A DNA stretch of 64,000 nt, from NCBI GenBank assembly GCA_030549175.1, contig JAUKUA010000004.1, positions 4,092,001 to 4,156,000 of the forward strand. Reading direction: 5' to 3'. The number at the start of each line of letters is the position of its first letter. The first letter of the stretch is position 1. This document shows positions 22,327 through 33,131 of this stretch, one piece after another. Both the position numbers and the translations under genes were made by a program. The notes below the pieces were generated by a model that did not search any database, was not told where the DNA came from, and saw only the letters and a list, made by a program, of their open reading frames with translations. Source of the stretch: Lasiosphaeris hirsuta. Lineage: Eukaryota; Ascomycota; Sordariomycetes; Sordariales; Lasiosphaeriaceae.

Positions 22327-23057
22327 ACTGGATCCGAGCTTGGGGCGAAGGCGAGGCTCTCGGTGCACTCGCGTTGGGCGTGTGTGTGTGTGTGGTTTGT
22401 CGCTGTTGTTGCTGGGAAGGGAGGAGGGGTAGGACGAGACCGGGTTTGCACCACCAACTTGAAAATCGTCGAGTCGGATCGGTTCGCTGCTGCCGTGCTA
22501 CAGTGCGCTGCTGACTCCCAGCTTGGCGTTACGGACCGGAGCCGTAGAACGCCACCTGAAAAATGAAATGACGCAGGTCAACAACAGTGGGGTACCAGTG
22601 CCGTCCGAGGCCGTCCAGTAGCCGTGGCCCGTGTTCTAGACTTCCTGGATTCCTCGCTCGCGGGCCCAATGCCAACCCCTGTCGCGTCTGCAACACACAA
22701 TTGAGCGACCGCACTCACGGCTCCCACAGCACAAAGCACATGCAGCCCCAAGTTGCTCTGGTCGCGTGGCTTACAGCCGCCTAGATTACCTTACCTAACT
22801 GGAGAGCACTGAACAGGCTCGGCAGGTCCATCGATTTTTTGTGCCACACGGCTACTCGAGGACGGCTCTGCCGTGACAATCCGTCGCGAAAACCATAACG
22901 AAAATTGATTGCAGCTGTCCAAGCTTCGCTGCCCACGCCCGGTTTCCCGCCTCCCTCCCGATCCGCTCGCTTGCTGTTGTAGCCGACCGACATTAGCAAA
23001 AACAAAACAAAAAAAAACTTACCTCTACGCGAACACGTAGCTTCGCGGTGCCCACGC
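22327..23057. other. Divergent ARO7/MDV1 promoter region
   Basis: The 731-bp spacer between two outward-facing starts includes a short GT run (22380-22395). No further gene or repeat was seen. Confidence 0.6.
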
Positions 23058-25261
23058 ATGGCCGACCCCGGGCACCGGAATGCTTTTCCAGACCCACCGT
23101 CGTCGCCCGAAGACGAGTCCTCCGTCATCTCGGTGAGCCCTCAGCCACACCCAATGCCCCAGACCCCTGTTCGGGGGCCGATCAGGAGCAGAACAAACCG
23201 GGAGATGGGAGAAATGGAATCGACTAACCAGTTGGCAATGACAGACACGAGGGCTCGAAGCATTCAGTCGCAAGGTCACCACGACGGCGAGCCACCTAAT
23301 GGCCCCCCTCGGTGACCCGACGGGGCACCCCCACTACCAGACCGCCATGACCGAGGTCTCGAAGCAGCTGCGGCGGCCAGCGCTCCAGCGAAGCGTCTTC
23401 TCCATGGCCCGCACGACCCCGACCGACCTAGTGCGCTCGAAGTTGTCGTCCAAGGAGATCCAGTCGCGGGCGCTATCGTACGTGCCCGACGAGATGCTCA
23501 AGAACATCCCCGAGGACGACAACGCCTACTCGCTATTCCAGGGCTTTCAGGCGAGCTTTCCCGAGTTTGCCGACGACACAAAGGAAGGCAAGAAGCACAG
23601 GCGCCGCGTCTCGCGGGGACGCAAGCTGCTGGAGGAGACGCACACCACCCCTGACAGCCCGCATACGGTGCACAAGCTGCGGAAGGAGAAGGCAGCCATG
23701 ATGCACCAGCTTGAGATGATGAGCATCCGCAAGAATATGGCCAGCAGCGAAATTCGCGAGATTGACAACAAGCTGGCCAACTTAGCGGGCATGCGGAGGA
23801 TCATTCTAGAAAGGCTGGGAGGACTGGAGCAGGAAGAGGCTCTGTTGGAGCATGAGAGTGCGCATTCCTCCCCTCATCCATTGACGTTTTGTTTCCGCTA
23901 ACGGGACTCCAGTTATCGAGGTTGAGTCGAGGTTAGAAGACGCCCAGGAGTTGGCCGACGAAGTCGAATCAATTGCCTTGCAGACGCCTACAAAATCGGA
24001 TGAGGAACTAGAATCAGAGAGGGGAGACGCAGCTGGTTTCATGTCGCAGTCTATCTATGAGAAACTTCCATCCCCTAGCAGCACGCCTTCGAGGGCTAAG
24101 AAACCACGGAATATTCGCCGGAAGTCTATGCCGATCCGGCATGAGCACTTCGAGCCAGGTACCATGATCCGCTCCATGCGGGCACATCAGGACAGTATCA
24201 CAGCCCTCGACTTCGACGCGCCCTTTGGTTTAATGGTCTCGGCGGCAATGGACGACTCGGTTCGAGTGTGGGACCTCAACGCGGGGCGCTGCATTGGCAT
24301 GCTGGAGGGCCATACTGCGTCCGTCCGTACCCTGCAAGTCGAAGATAATATTTTGGCGACGGGGTCTATGGACGCGACGATCCGTCTTTGGGACTTGAGC
24401 AAGGCGCACTACGACCCGCAGGGCAGCCAGTTCGGCAAGGACGATGAGGATGATGGGATTGCCTTTGAGAATCCCGACGACCAGCCCGTGGACCCACCTG
24501 CCGGCAGTATGGCCGACTGCCCCCTTTTCACCCTGAATTCTCACCTTGCCGAGATCACGGCACTGCACTTCAGAGGCAATGTGCTCGTGTCCGGGTCGGC
24601 CGACAAGACGATACGGCAGTGGGATCTTGAAAGGGGGCGTTGTGTGCAGACGCTGGACGTCATGTGGGCGGCTGCACAGTCGTCTGCCCTGTCGGCTGGG
24701 GACAGCACATGGAGACCGACAAGTCACCCGACGGATCCTTCGGCCGATTTTGTCGGAGCTTTGCAGGTTTTTGAGTCGGCCTTGGCCTGCGGTACAGCTG
24801 ACGGCATGGTGAGACTGTGGGATCTGAGGAGCGGCCAAGTGCATCGCAGTCTCGTTGGACATACGGGGCCGGTGACATGTCTGCAATTTGACGATGTGCA
24901 TCTTGTAACGGCCAGTCTGGATAGGAGCTACCGGGTAAAGCTTTCTTCCATTTTGGATCATTGACTTTGTGCTAACTTGAATCAGATATGGGATCTCCGG
25001 AACGGAACTCTCTCGGACGCTTGGGCGTACACAAACCCGATTACGAGCATGATGTTCGACACGCGGCGCATTGTGTGCGCCGCCGGCGAGGACGTGGTCA
25101 AGGTGTATGATAAGCTCGACGGGCGGCACTGGGACTGCGGCGCCGGCATCACGGAGGCCGAAGCGGGCAAGACGCCCGCTGTGGTGGAGCGTGTGCGCAT
25201 ACGAGATGGATACATGGTAGAGGGTCGGCGAGATGGTATGGTGGGCGTTTGGACGTGTTAA
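23058..25261 (+). CDS. MDV1: Mitochondrial division protein Mdv1 (Caf4/Mdv1 WD40 family)
   Basis: Four exons (23058-23132, 23245-23857, 23913-24934, 24986-25261) encode 661 aa. The first intron (CTAAC branch, GACAG) must be removed to reach [20 protein letters not shown], followed by [19 protein letters not shown], the fungal Mdv1 N-terminus. A helix-rich region ends in a coiled coil (about 167-230). WD40 repeats begin at about 318 ([66 protein letters not shown]) and close with DGMVGVWTC. Mdv1 bridges Fis1 on the outer mitochondrial membrane to the dynamin Dnm1 and promotes fission; the coiled coil dimerises it and the propeller binds Dnm1 (family knowledge). Confidence 0.95.
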
Positions 25262-26022
25262 AGACTTTGTATATATTTTGTATGATTAAAGTGAGACACA
25301 CGACTACGGGGGGCAGACAATCTTGAATTATTTGAATGCTTTCCGCGCTGGCATCCAGATTCGGAGCGGAGATCTGCCGGGCTTTACCGCCTGCAAAACA
25401 CTATCCCACAGACAGCTCGCAGGATGCCCACGAAGTCTTCCATGATTCGGACTTGTCCCATCTGCGTACATCTGGGAGGGACGTTGCATGGTAGGTACTT
25501 TACTTCCTTCCCAAAAGTAGGTATGGAAGACAGGCCATTTTTGCCCTTGGAGTTCGGCCCGGTGCTTTCCGTTGGCCTTATGACTTTACCAGCTCCTGTT
25601 TTATTTTTTATTTTTACAACCATACATCGCCCCTCTGAGAACTTGGAATTCGTCATTCGAGTATCTCTATTGTCGACGCCCCTTCAGTACATTCATTTGT
25701 AGGAACCCGGAAGTCGCTGAGATGTTCCCCATGAGCCGTCGTCAAGAACCGCCCGCCCGAGCCATTAACCCTAGAAACGGAGGCCTCTCGACTACTGCCT
25801 AACCCGCTCTGTATGGACACGACACTCCTTGGCCACGACGTGGCCGGGTACGTCATTTGCATCTTTGATAAAAACCCCCAAAACTCCAATACCTCTTGTT
25901 GACGCCTTGAGCTTCCAGGACTCAACCAGGGGCTCCATTTGAGTTGGTCAGAAAAGCAGCACATCAGCAGCTCGATCTGCTAGTTGGGGAGAGCGTGGGT
26001 TTTTTATTTACCGCGCCTTATC
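25262..26022. other. Intergenic after MDV1
   Basis: The 761-bp stretch has no ORF with family resemblance. It includes the MDV1 3' UTR (TATATATTTTGTATG just after the stop). Confidence 0.55.
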
Positions 26023-26746
26023 ATGACAACGGAGTCTCGCAAGATTGCCTTGGCACGTGGCTGCTTCAGGGACATAGCATGGGATGGTGCCTACCCTAAG
26101 TGGTGGTCTATCTACCCCGAAAAGCCATCCAGCAACGCCGGGAGCGGTATAGGTCGGAATGGAAACGGGTCCAGTCACGTTGTTAAAGGCCATTCTGGTC
26201 AGAACATAGGCCCTGCCAGTCGACACGAAAGCCCTTTTAATCCAACCCAAGAACAGTCCACCAACGCCGGGGTCGGTATAGGCCGAAATGGAAACGGGCT
26301 CAGTCAGGCTAAGGTTATTGAAGGCATTGCTAGTCAGAACGTCGGCCCTGCCAGTCAACATGAGAGCCCTTGTAGTCCACAAGAGAATTGTTCTGGTTCA
26401 ACCCAAGACTCATTCGGCACCACTAGAGGGTACTTCAGCCTGTTCAGTGACGTTGAACAGGTTTCACCTCAAGGCCTTAGGGGAAAGTTCATCAGGCCAT
26501 AGACCTCAATCCGAAATCCCTGTCGGAGGTGATGGAGGGCGGTTTTTAACTATTAGTGATGCCTTCCAACCGCTGCAACAGATCATGAGCTGGCGGGAGA
26601 GGAATTTGCCACCGGCGTGGAAAGATAGGCATGCGTGCCAAGACCCACCAGATCTTCGAGCGGTTGGGGCGTACGATACGGATTCAAGCGGAGTAATGTA
26701 TATAGCAGAAATCACAGTGGCCATAGAACACTCCAACAAGCTGTGA
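26023..26746 (+). CDS. Hypothetical protein with 43-residue tandem duplication (tentative)
   Basis: I do not recognise this protein. From ATG 26023 a frame runs to a stop at 26502. A candidate intron (26430-26502, donor GTACTT, acceptor CATAG) would join TTRG in phase to PQSEIPVGGDGGRFLTISDA and extend the protein to 216 aa, ending at 26746. The branch site is weak, so the join is uncertain. The middle holds two copies of a 43-residue unit (NAGxGIGRNGNGxS, then QNxGPASxHESP), encoded by a 129-bp direct duplication. The remaining sequence looks protein-like (MSWRERNLPPAWKDRHACQD). A young or lineage-specific gene and a non-coding duplicate are both possible. Confidence 0.35.
26127..26384 (+). 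repeat. 129-bp tandem duplication
   Basis: The two copies are 26127-26255 and 26256-26384. Matching landmarks are CAACGCCGG (26133 and 26262), GGAATGGAAACGGG against GAAATGGAAACGGG, and GGCCCTGCCAGTC in both. The period is a multiple of three, so the frame is kept through both copies. Confidence 0.7.
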
Positions 26747-27250
26747 CTGTGAGAAAAGATGCCACGTTTACCACCCGACGATGACCTCTTCTATTACTCT
26801 TTAACCGCTTTCCAAAATACGTCGGGCATTTTTAAAGATAGAAATGGCCTTTTCGGGACTCTGATGTCTCTCCTCAAGTTTTATACGCCACAAACAAACG
26901 GGCAGGGCTAAAGAGTACCGACTCAATTACCATGCCACTCCATATGAGTTTGGGTGAATCAACCGGACATCAAAAAGGGGTGTTATGATAATCCTGCGTC
27001 GACCAATCACCAAGATAGTTGCATAGCCACAAGCTGAGCCGTTAAGATGACCCTGTAAATGTCAGGTTGAGTCGCATTGTCAGAGCGCAGGGTTGTGTCT
27101 ATTCCTCCATGTGGCAGGCCCAGGCTTACTCTTGCTTGGCAGCGCTTGTGGGGGAACAGGACTTGAAGGAGCTTATAATTCCCCATCGCAGCGCATCACG
27201 GAATTCGGAGGCTTTCTGGCAAACATCAGTATATCTCCCTGTTGCCGCAA
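26747..27250. other. Intergenic
   Basis: The 504-bp spacer between two small rightward ORFs holds nothing recognised. Confidence 0.5.
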
Positions 27251-27602
27251 ATGTCCAATCCACTATCGGTTGCAGACAAGCCTGGTGCTACGGAACCATC
27301 GCAATCTCCCCCAAAGCCCTCAGAAAACTCGACACGTTGGTATCAAAAACTCCGGCGAACGGCCAGCGAGCCAGGCAAAGAGTCATGGAGAGATGCGAAT
27401 TTGAACGATAAAGATCGATGGAAAAAGTGGCAGAAGGCGAAGGATAAGGAGATACAGCAAGGGTATGTCAAGTCGCAAACAGCGACGATGAGGCGAAGTC
27501 TAACAAATCTTCAATAGTTCAACAGCTGGGTTTTACAGTTCTTTCTACAAGGGAAAATGGGGTTCTGTTTATTGGGCCGGTCTGTTCTCTGGTTCGAGCT
27601 AG
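27251..27602 (+). CDS. Small hypothetical protein, 98 aa, one intron
   Basis: Exon 1 (27251-27462) reads MSNPLSVADKPGATEPSQSP and continues to a strongly charged helix (WRDANLNDKDRWKKWQKAKD, then KEIQQG). A 55-nt intron with GTATGT, a CTAAC branch and AATAG leads to exon 2 (27518-27602), encoding STAGFYSSFYKGKWGSVYWA and a short tail GLFSGSS. The textbook intron and the aromatic-rich spliced tail argue that this is a real gene too small for usual ORF calling. The amphipathic charged helix plus Gly/aromatic tail resembles small mitochondrial or membrane-associated proteins, but I cannot name a family. Confidence 0.6.
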
Positions 27603-27918
27603 GTTGCCTGGATGGGATTCGGCACTGGATTTGAAGACGGGTTGAAGCTCAATCGAAGGCTCGTCACGACGGACGACGGGATGCATGACAGGTTGGAAGC
27701 TCCTTCCTCATATCCGCCCCGACCTGGGCACTTTCCCCAACTGGTGACTGAACAACCCACCGGCCTTGTTGCAAAAAATCGATCCAAGCCTAATTTCCTC
27801 ATTCATCAAGGACGCTTGCGGGATCCAGCAAGATACAGGTAGGGGCTCGTTCCTATCCTGCTTGCACCATGTGTATTTGATATCCATCCCCTCTCGTATC
27901 GCATTACCTTCCATCAGT
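27603..27918. other. Intergenic or upstream frame of next gene
   Basis: The frame of the following gene stays open back to about 27766 without an ATG, so part of this 316-bp stretch might be an unrecognised upstream exon. Otherwise nothing was seen. Confidence 0.4.
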
Positions 27919-29241
27919 ATGTCGCCCGATCTAGGGCTCCCCATATTCCACACGCCATTTGCGGCTGCCTCCGAGAAGAAGCCATATCGAACGTATTCAC
28001 ACAAAGGGAAGAATCGGCGAGTCGGGCTCCTGCCGCCTCTCCGAGAAAATATACAACAGAGAAAACGCCCTAGGGCACATAGCGGGAACACTCACTTCGC
28101 AAGAGGTGGTGGTAAGCCCAAGAGGGACATCGTTGATACGGGATATTCGGGCGAAGATGTCGATGCCGAGGAAGTTGAGGAAGCTCGGATCGAGGCTGAT
28201 GCAGCTAGTGATGGCGAGGACGGAACTGGGATGGAGTATTCTGAGACGGAAGGTATGATCGGCCTGAAAGGCGAAGCCGGCATACAACTGACCTCTAGTC
28301 TCATAGCCTCTCCCACTCGCTTACGGGTTTCTCACACATCTGACGAATATGATGAGTTGGAACACTCAGATGAGGTCGACGACTCGTGGTCCACCTTAGC
28401 ATCATCTCTCGACATCGAGCGGCACTTGCCACCGGCGAGACTAACCCGATTCCCAAAAAGGAGTATTCGCAGACGCCCGTTTCTGATGTACAACAAACCG
28501 CCCCCTTTGCCTCGGGGTTACAAGAAGCTAAAGACCAAACCGGACGCCGACGGATTGGCGTCGCCGGTGAAACACCGCCCGGGGGATGGCTTCTCGGAAA
28601 ACGAAGCCAGACCAGATAGTCTATTCCATTTGACAAGAAAGAGAAAGCTGCTACCCCATGGCGCTTCAGCGGTAGGACCTCTAGATCTGACACAGTCGAA
28701 GCAGAGCCCAAAGAAAAAGAAAAAAGCATCCCCCAGAGCGGAACAGTATGACAACTCCTTTGATGTTAGCCGCCTCAATAAAGCCAGTCGCAGGGATCAA
28801 AGACACCCTAAGCCCAAACACCAGGAAGATATTTCGGCGCAGGAACCTCAACTAGAAGCCGCAGCGGAAGAGCGCCCAGAGTTTCCCATCAAGGCGGCAC
28901 CCGCGGTAGCCAGCGCGAAAGAGGATAGCATCATCCCAGAGCATCGTAAAGACAACGCGGAGAAAGGACCTGCACAGGTCACCAGAGAAGTGTCAGTCGA
29001 AATTGTGGAGGTCCCCTTTAGTGAGGATACCCCGAAGCACCCCTCCATCGCCAATGGTCAACCCCCAAGCCGGACGCAGGAAGAGACTACGAGCAGCTGG
29101 GAAACATTTGTATCCGAAACAGTGGCGACTCAACAACTGCGCGTAGAGTCAACCTCGCCACTGCCGCTGCATTCTCAACAAACTGTTGATGTTGCGGTTC
29201 AGACCATACAATGGGTGTTTCGAAGGGCCAAATCGGCATGA
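27919..29241 (+). CDS. Hypothetical basic/acidic low-complexity protein, 440 aa
   Basis: The family is not recognised. ATG 27919 opens MSPDLGLPIFHTPFAAASEK and a basic stretch (KKPYRTYSHKGKNRRVGLLP). An acidic segment follows (about 75-110, EDVDAEEVEEARIEAD), then basic clusters suited to nuclear import (TRKRKLLPHG; SPKKKKKASPR). The second half is charged and probably disordered. A 54-nt in-frame segment (28253-28306) has GTATGA, an ACTGAC branch and CATAG and could be an intron; either way the frame continues (422 or 440 aa). Composition suggests a nuclear protein (inference). An upstream in-frame extension to about 27766 lacks a Met. Confidence 0.6.
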   Translation: MSPDLGLPIFHTPFAAASEKKPYRTYSHKGKNRRVGLLPPLRENIQQRKRPRAHSGNTHFARGGGKPKRDIVDTGYSGEDVDAEEVEEARIEADAASDGEDGTGMEYSETEGMIGLKGEAGIQLTSSLIASPTRLRVSHTSDEYDELEHSDEVDDSWSTLASSLDIERHLPPARLTRFPKRSIRRRPFLMYNKPPPLPRGYKKLKTKPDADGLASPVKHRPGDGFSENEARPDSLFHLTRKRKLLPHGASAVGPLDLTQSKQSPKKKKKASPRAEQYDNSFDVSRLNKASRRDQRHPKPKHQEDISAQEPQLEAAAEERPEFPIKAAPAVASAKEDSIIPEHRKDNAEKGPAQVTREVSVEIVEVPFSEDTPKHPSIANGQPPSRTQEETTSSWETFVSETVATQQLRVESTSPLPLHSQQTVDVAVQTIQWVFRRAKSA

Positions 29242-29637
29242 GTGAGTGAAGTGGAGAGAGATGTACGCGACATATGGTGCGATGAAGACATACCATGAAA
29301 CAAAGCTTTGAGGGTTACATGATTCCTTTGTTTTTTTTATTTTTTTTAATTTTTTTAGGAGGCTCAAGTAACCTAAATTGTTGAGAGGTATGATATTGCG
29401 TTATAGAACGCTTTTCGGGGAGGATGTTTTGCCAAGAAACCCCTATTTAAATCACAATTTGTTATTGCCGCAGGTATTAACAGCAGATTGTCAACATTCA
29501 TGTCGCACATCTGATTCCTCCGTCGAGTTTTATGCTGAGCAACTCTAGTTTACAAGCCGTATCGCGCAAACCCCACCCACCCCTAAACGCCAGTAGAAAA
29601 CAACCATTCCATCAATTTTTATTATACCTCCCCCTTC
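29242..29637. other. Convergent 3' spacer
   Basis: This 396-bp region between two converging genes is T-rich around 29330-29360 and A/T-rich further on, as expected for two facing 3' UTRs. Confidence 0.55.
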
Positions 29638-30904
29638 TCACTTAGACCCCTTGCCCTTGGCTTCGGTCTCGCTCAGCTCCCGGATAAACAGCTTCGTCCT
29701 GCCTTCACCACTGTAGTTTTCCATGCCCGTCTCAAAGCCAGGGCATATACCGATGGCCAGATACTTGCCATTGCTCGAGAAGCCGACGGCGGCAACGCTG
29801 TCGGTGAACTTTTGGTACTGGCGCATTCTGCGCTTGGCCTCGGCATCCCACAGGGCGACGGTGCCGTCGCCGCCGCCCGAGGCAAAGGTGCCGTGGACGG
29901 GGTGGAAGGCGAGCGCGTTGACGGGGTAGACAATGTCGCCGCCGCCCTCGTCGTCGGGCAGCGCCTGGCGGTGGCACTTGAAGGCGTACTTGCGCGCCTG
30001 CGACTCGGCCGTGTCCTCGAACCACTCGACGGCGACGCGGCCCTCGATGCTCGACGTGGCGTAGCCGGCGTCGTTAGGCATGCAGGACACGGCGCGCGTG
30101 AGGAACTTGAGCGAGGACTCGCGCTGCTGCCAGGGCTGGACGGGCGCGGCAGAGGAGGAGGAGGCGAGCGCCGCGGCGATGGTCGGCAGGTCGTAGATGT
30201 GCACCAGGCGCGCCGTCATGGCCACGACCACTTTGGAGGGGCTCGCGGCTAGGGCGTGCGGCTTGCCGGGGAGCTGGATGGTGAGGTGTTGTTGGGAGGA
30301 GGAGGGGTCGGTGCTGTGGATGTGCAGGGTGCTGTCCCAGGAGGCGGAGATGAGGATGGCTTAGGGGGTGGGGGCGTCAGTGTGCTGTCTTGGTGAAAGG
30401 GGGGGATGGTTGTGGCGGCTTACAGTGTTGGGGGCTGTAGACGACGCAGCGTACGGCTTCGTTGTGTTTGCTAAGGTTGGTCTGCTCTCCGGTCGTAAGA
30501 TCAATTCTACATAGTCAAACAGTCAGCCGTCTTGGTTGGCGCTGCGTGGGCTACGTCGCTGTTTTAGGGGTCTTGTGGACGAACTTCTTGACTAGCCGAT
30601 CTAGACCCGCTGTGAAGGCCTCGTCCTGGTTTGCGCCGAAGCACACATCCAAGACGGGAGCGCGATGCACGTAGGTCTTGACCAAGTTTGCTTCCTCTGC
30701 ACCATCGATTACCTCGTAGAGGTAGACGCTCTTGTCCCACGACGAGACGAGTAGCCGGTTGGGGGTGTCGGGCGCGAAGACGAGAGCCGAGATGGCGTCG
30801 TTTGGTGGTTGCGCCACCTCGAATTGTGTTGCTGGGGCTCGGATTAGCTGGGGGAATGGATGGGCATTAGGCTGAAACCGGAGAGCGTCCTTACCTGGTG
30901 CCAT
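29638..30904 (-). CDS. BUB3: Mitotic checkpoint WD40 protein Bub3
   Basis: Four exons on the minus strand: 30904-30895 (only ATG GCA CCA G), 30831-30585, 30506-30424 and 30359-29638; 353 aa. Splicing gives MAPATQFEVAQPPNDAISAL, LLVSSWDKSVYLYEV, RLVKKIDLTTGEQTNLSKHN, EAVRCVVYSPQHSILISASW and DSTLHIHST, the Bub3 propeller. Later blocks are GYATSSIEGRVAVEWFE, CHRQ...VYPVNALAFHP and FASGGGDGTVALWDAEAKRR. Bub3 binds phosphorylated MELT repeats of the kinetochore protein Spc105/Knl1 and recruits Bub1 and BubR1/Mad3 for the spindle checkpoint. It is divergent from GPN2 across 421 bp. The microexon start and the GTTCGT donor of intron 2 are unusual but needed to keep the conserved sequence. Confidence 0.93.
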
Positions 30905-31325
30905 TTCAATGTGTGTTGGCGCTGAAGTTGAGCTGGGAGTCGTAGATGAAGAGCGCTATGCAGCACGGTGAAGGGCGGGACGACAGAGCTTGGCCAAGCA
31001 AACCTACAGATGCGACAAAGCTTTTGCTTTGGGGCGGGTAAACAAGGGTCGCTGCGTTCTGCTAGCTCTCACCGCCAAACTTTTCTGCCCGTTCAACCCC
31101 ACGTTCCGGCGTCACGTACTGTTGGAGGTTCACAATTTAGCGGGGCAACCGCCACCACTGGTCTTGTAATCGCGGCTGCCCATCGACCTAGGTTTCCCAA
31201 CATTGCGTTCGACATTATTCGGACAGCTTCCACTTGTGCTTTCTCGTACCATTTTCTGATATTCACATACATATACCACCACAGACACATAAAACGGGAC
31301 TTGTAGAAAAACACAGCCATCGACA
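30905..31325. promoter_or_regulatory. Divergent BUB3/GPN2 promoter
   Basis: The 421-bp region lies between outward-facing start codons and must carry both promoters. No TATA box or known motif stands out. Confidence 0.5.
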
Positions 31326-32503
31326 ATGCCCTTTGGACAGCTTGTTGTCGGCAGCCCCGGCGCAGGCAAAAGCACATATTGCGATGGCAGTAAGTTCTCA
31401 ACCACCAGCGCCTTCAACCACATCGGCACATTGCGTCCCCTCGTGGGCTCCGGATCGCTGATGTCTTTTTGAAATAGTGCATCAGTTCATGGGCGCCATC
31501 GGGCGCCAGTGCTCCGTCATCAACCTTGACCCCGCAAACGACCATACCAACTATCCCTGCGCCTTAGACATCCGAGACCTAGTCACATTAGAGGAGATCA
31601 TGGCGGACGACCGGTTAGGCCCAAATGGTGGCGTGCTCTACGCGTTGGAGGAACTGGAGAACAATATGGAATGGCTGGAAAACGGCCTAAGGGACCTGGA
31701 CAACGACTACGTCTTGTTCGACTGTCCCGGCCAGGTCGAGCTCTATACCCATCACAACTCACTCCGCAACATATTTTACCGGTTACAAAAGCTAGGATAC
31801 AGGGTTGGTGCTTTGATTTTGTCTTGTGAGGGGATTGCGCTAACTAAAGGTTCAGCTAGTATCTGTCCACCTGTCTGACAGCTTCTGTCTGACCCAACCT
31901 TCTCTCTACATCTCGAATGTCCTCCTAGCACTGCGCGCCATGCTTCAGATGGACCTCCCACACATAAATGTTCTGACCAAGATCGATAAGGTCTCTGCAT
32001 ACGACCCCCTTCCCTTCAGCCTCGATTATTACACCGAGGTCCAGGACCTGACATATCTCATGCCGAGTCTCGACGCCGAGTCGCCACGCCTCCGCGAGGG
32101 CAAATTCAGCAAACTAAACCAGGCGATCGCCAACATGGTAGAGCAGTTTGGACTGGTGGCCTTTGAGGTCTTGGCGGTCGAGAACAAGAAGAGCATGATG
32201 CACCTGTTGCGCGTGATCGACAGGGCGGGCGGCTATGCCTTTGGCAGTGCCGAGGGGACCAACGACACCATCTGGCAAGTGGCGATGCGCAACGAGACGT
32301 CGATGATGGACGTCCAGGACACCCAAGAGCGGTGGATCGACAACAAGGAGGCCTACGACGAGGCCGAGCTGAAGGAGGAAGAAGAGCAGGATAAGCTGCG
32401 ACAGGCACAGGCTGAGGCCGCCGGGGCCGCTGCCGGCCCGTTAGCGGATGTGGCACAGCAACTCTCCAGCTCGGGGATCAAGGTAACGCGTAAGAAGAAA
32501 TGA
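31326..32503 (+). CDS. GPN2: GPN-loop GTPase 2
   Basis: Exons 31326-31389, 31478-31803 and 31856-32503 give 345 aa. The P-loop is GSPGAGKST (9-17). The Gly-Pro-Asn insertion that names the family is at 69-71 (RLGPNGG). G3 is FDCPGQVELYTHH and G4 is LTKIDK. Spliced joins restore YCDGMHQFMGAIGR and LGYRLVSVHLSDSFCLT. The C-terminal quarter is acidic, then Ala-rich, ending VTRKKK. GPN GTPases act with GPN1/Npa3 and GPN3 in assembly and nuclear import of RNA polymerases II and III. The stop codon lies 13 bp from the stop of POP5 on the other strand, so the 3' UTRs must overlap. Confidence 0.95.
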
Positions 32504-32516
32504 ATCAAAATCCTGA

Positions 32517-33131
32517 TCAATCACCAGAGGTGCCAACGTCCTCCATCTCGGAGTCGTCGTTCTGGTCTGCTACCGTGGTGAGACTGCGGCCCTGGTCTTT
32601 GCCCCGCAGCAGCGCGCCGAGTGCGTCTGAGCACTTGCCAGACATCTCCTGCTTGGCAGAGAGGACCAGGAGCTTGGCGCGGCGGATGGCTTCCTCTTCG
32701 ACCTTTCGGATGGTGCCGCTGACGCGGACAACGCGGAATACGCACGGCCTCCCATTCCGCACCGGCACGTGGTCCATAAAGGACAGGGCCGCCCAGGCGA
32801 GCCGATGGTGATCGCGCGACACGCGGAGGATGAATGTGGAGGTTGCGGGTGAGAGGTATTTCACTGCGTTGTTTTAATATGCGTATTAGAGCAAAAAGAC
32901 AGCAGGGCTTTTCTTACCCTGCAGACTACGGTCGATGGCGCCGGAGCCACAATCGCCGAAAAGTGAGGCGACCTCGCTGCGGATGCCCTTAAGCAGGTGC
33001 TGTGCTCTCAGCTCGCCCGTGGTAGGTTGGTTGTACAGGAGCAGGTCTGGCACAGAGCCTTTGGCTTGGCCTGCGGGGACATCGGTGTAGATGATGTGGA
33101 CCAGGAGGTAACGGTCTTTGAGGCGCACCAT
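32517..33131 (-). CDS. POP5: RNase P/MRP subunit Pop5
   Basis: Exon 1 (33131-32918) begins MVRLKDRYLLVHIIYTDVPA, the diagnostic Pop5 start. A 54-nt intron (GTAAGA, GCAG) joins SLQ to VKYLSPATSTFILRVSRDHH in exon 2 (32863-32517); 186 aa in all. The block LAWAALSFMDHV...GRPCVFRVVRVSGTIRKVEE matches the family's RNP-like alpha/beta fold. The tail is acidic (NDDSEMEDVG). Pop5 is a shared protein subunit of nuclear RNase P (tRNA 5' processing) and RNase MRP (rRNA processing). It is convergent with GPN2 and divergent from the gephyrin gene. Confidence 0.93.

Noticed and set aside
31370..31480. Reading GPN2 from the internal ATG at 31492
   Set aside because: It would lose the P-loop; the short first exon from 31326 restores GSPGAGKST in phase.
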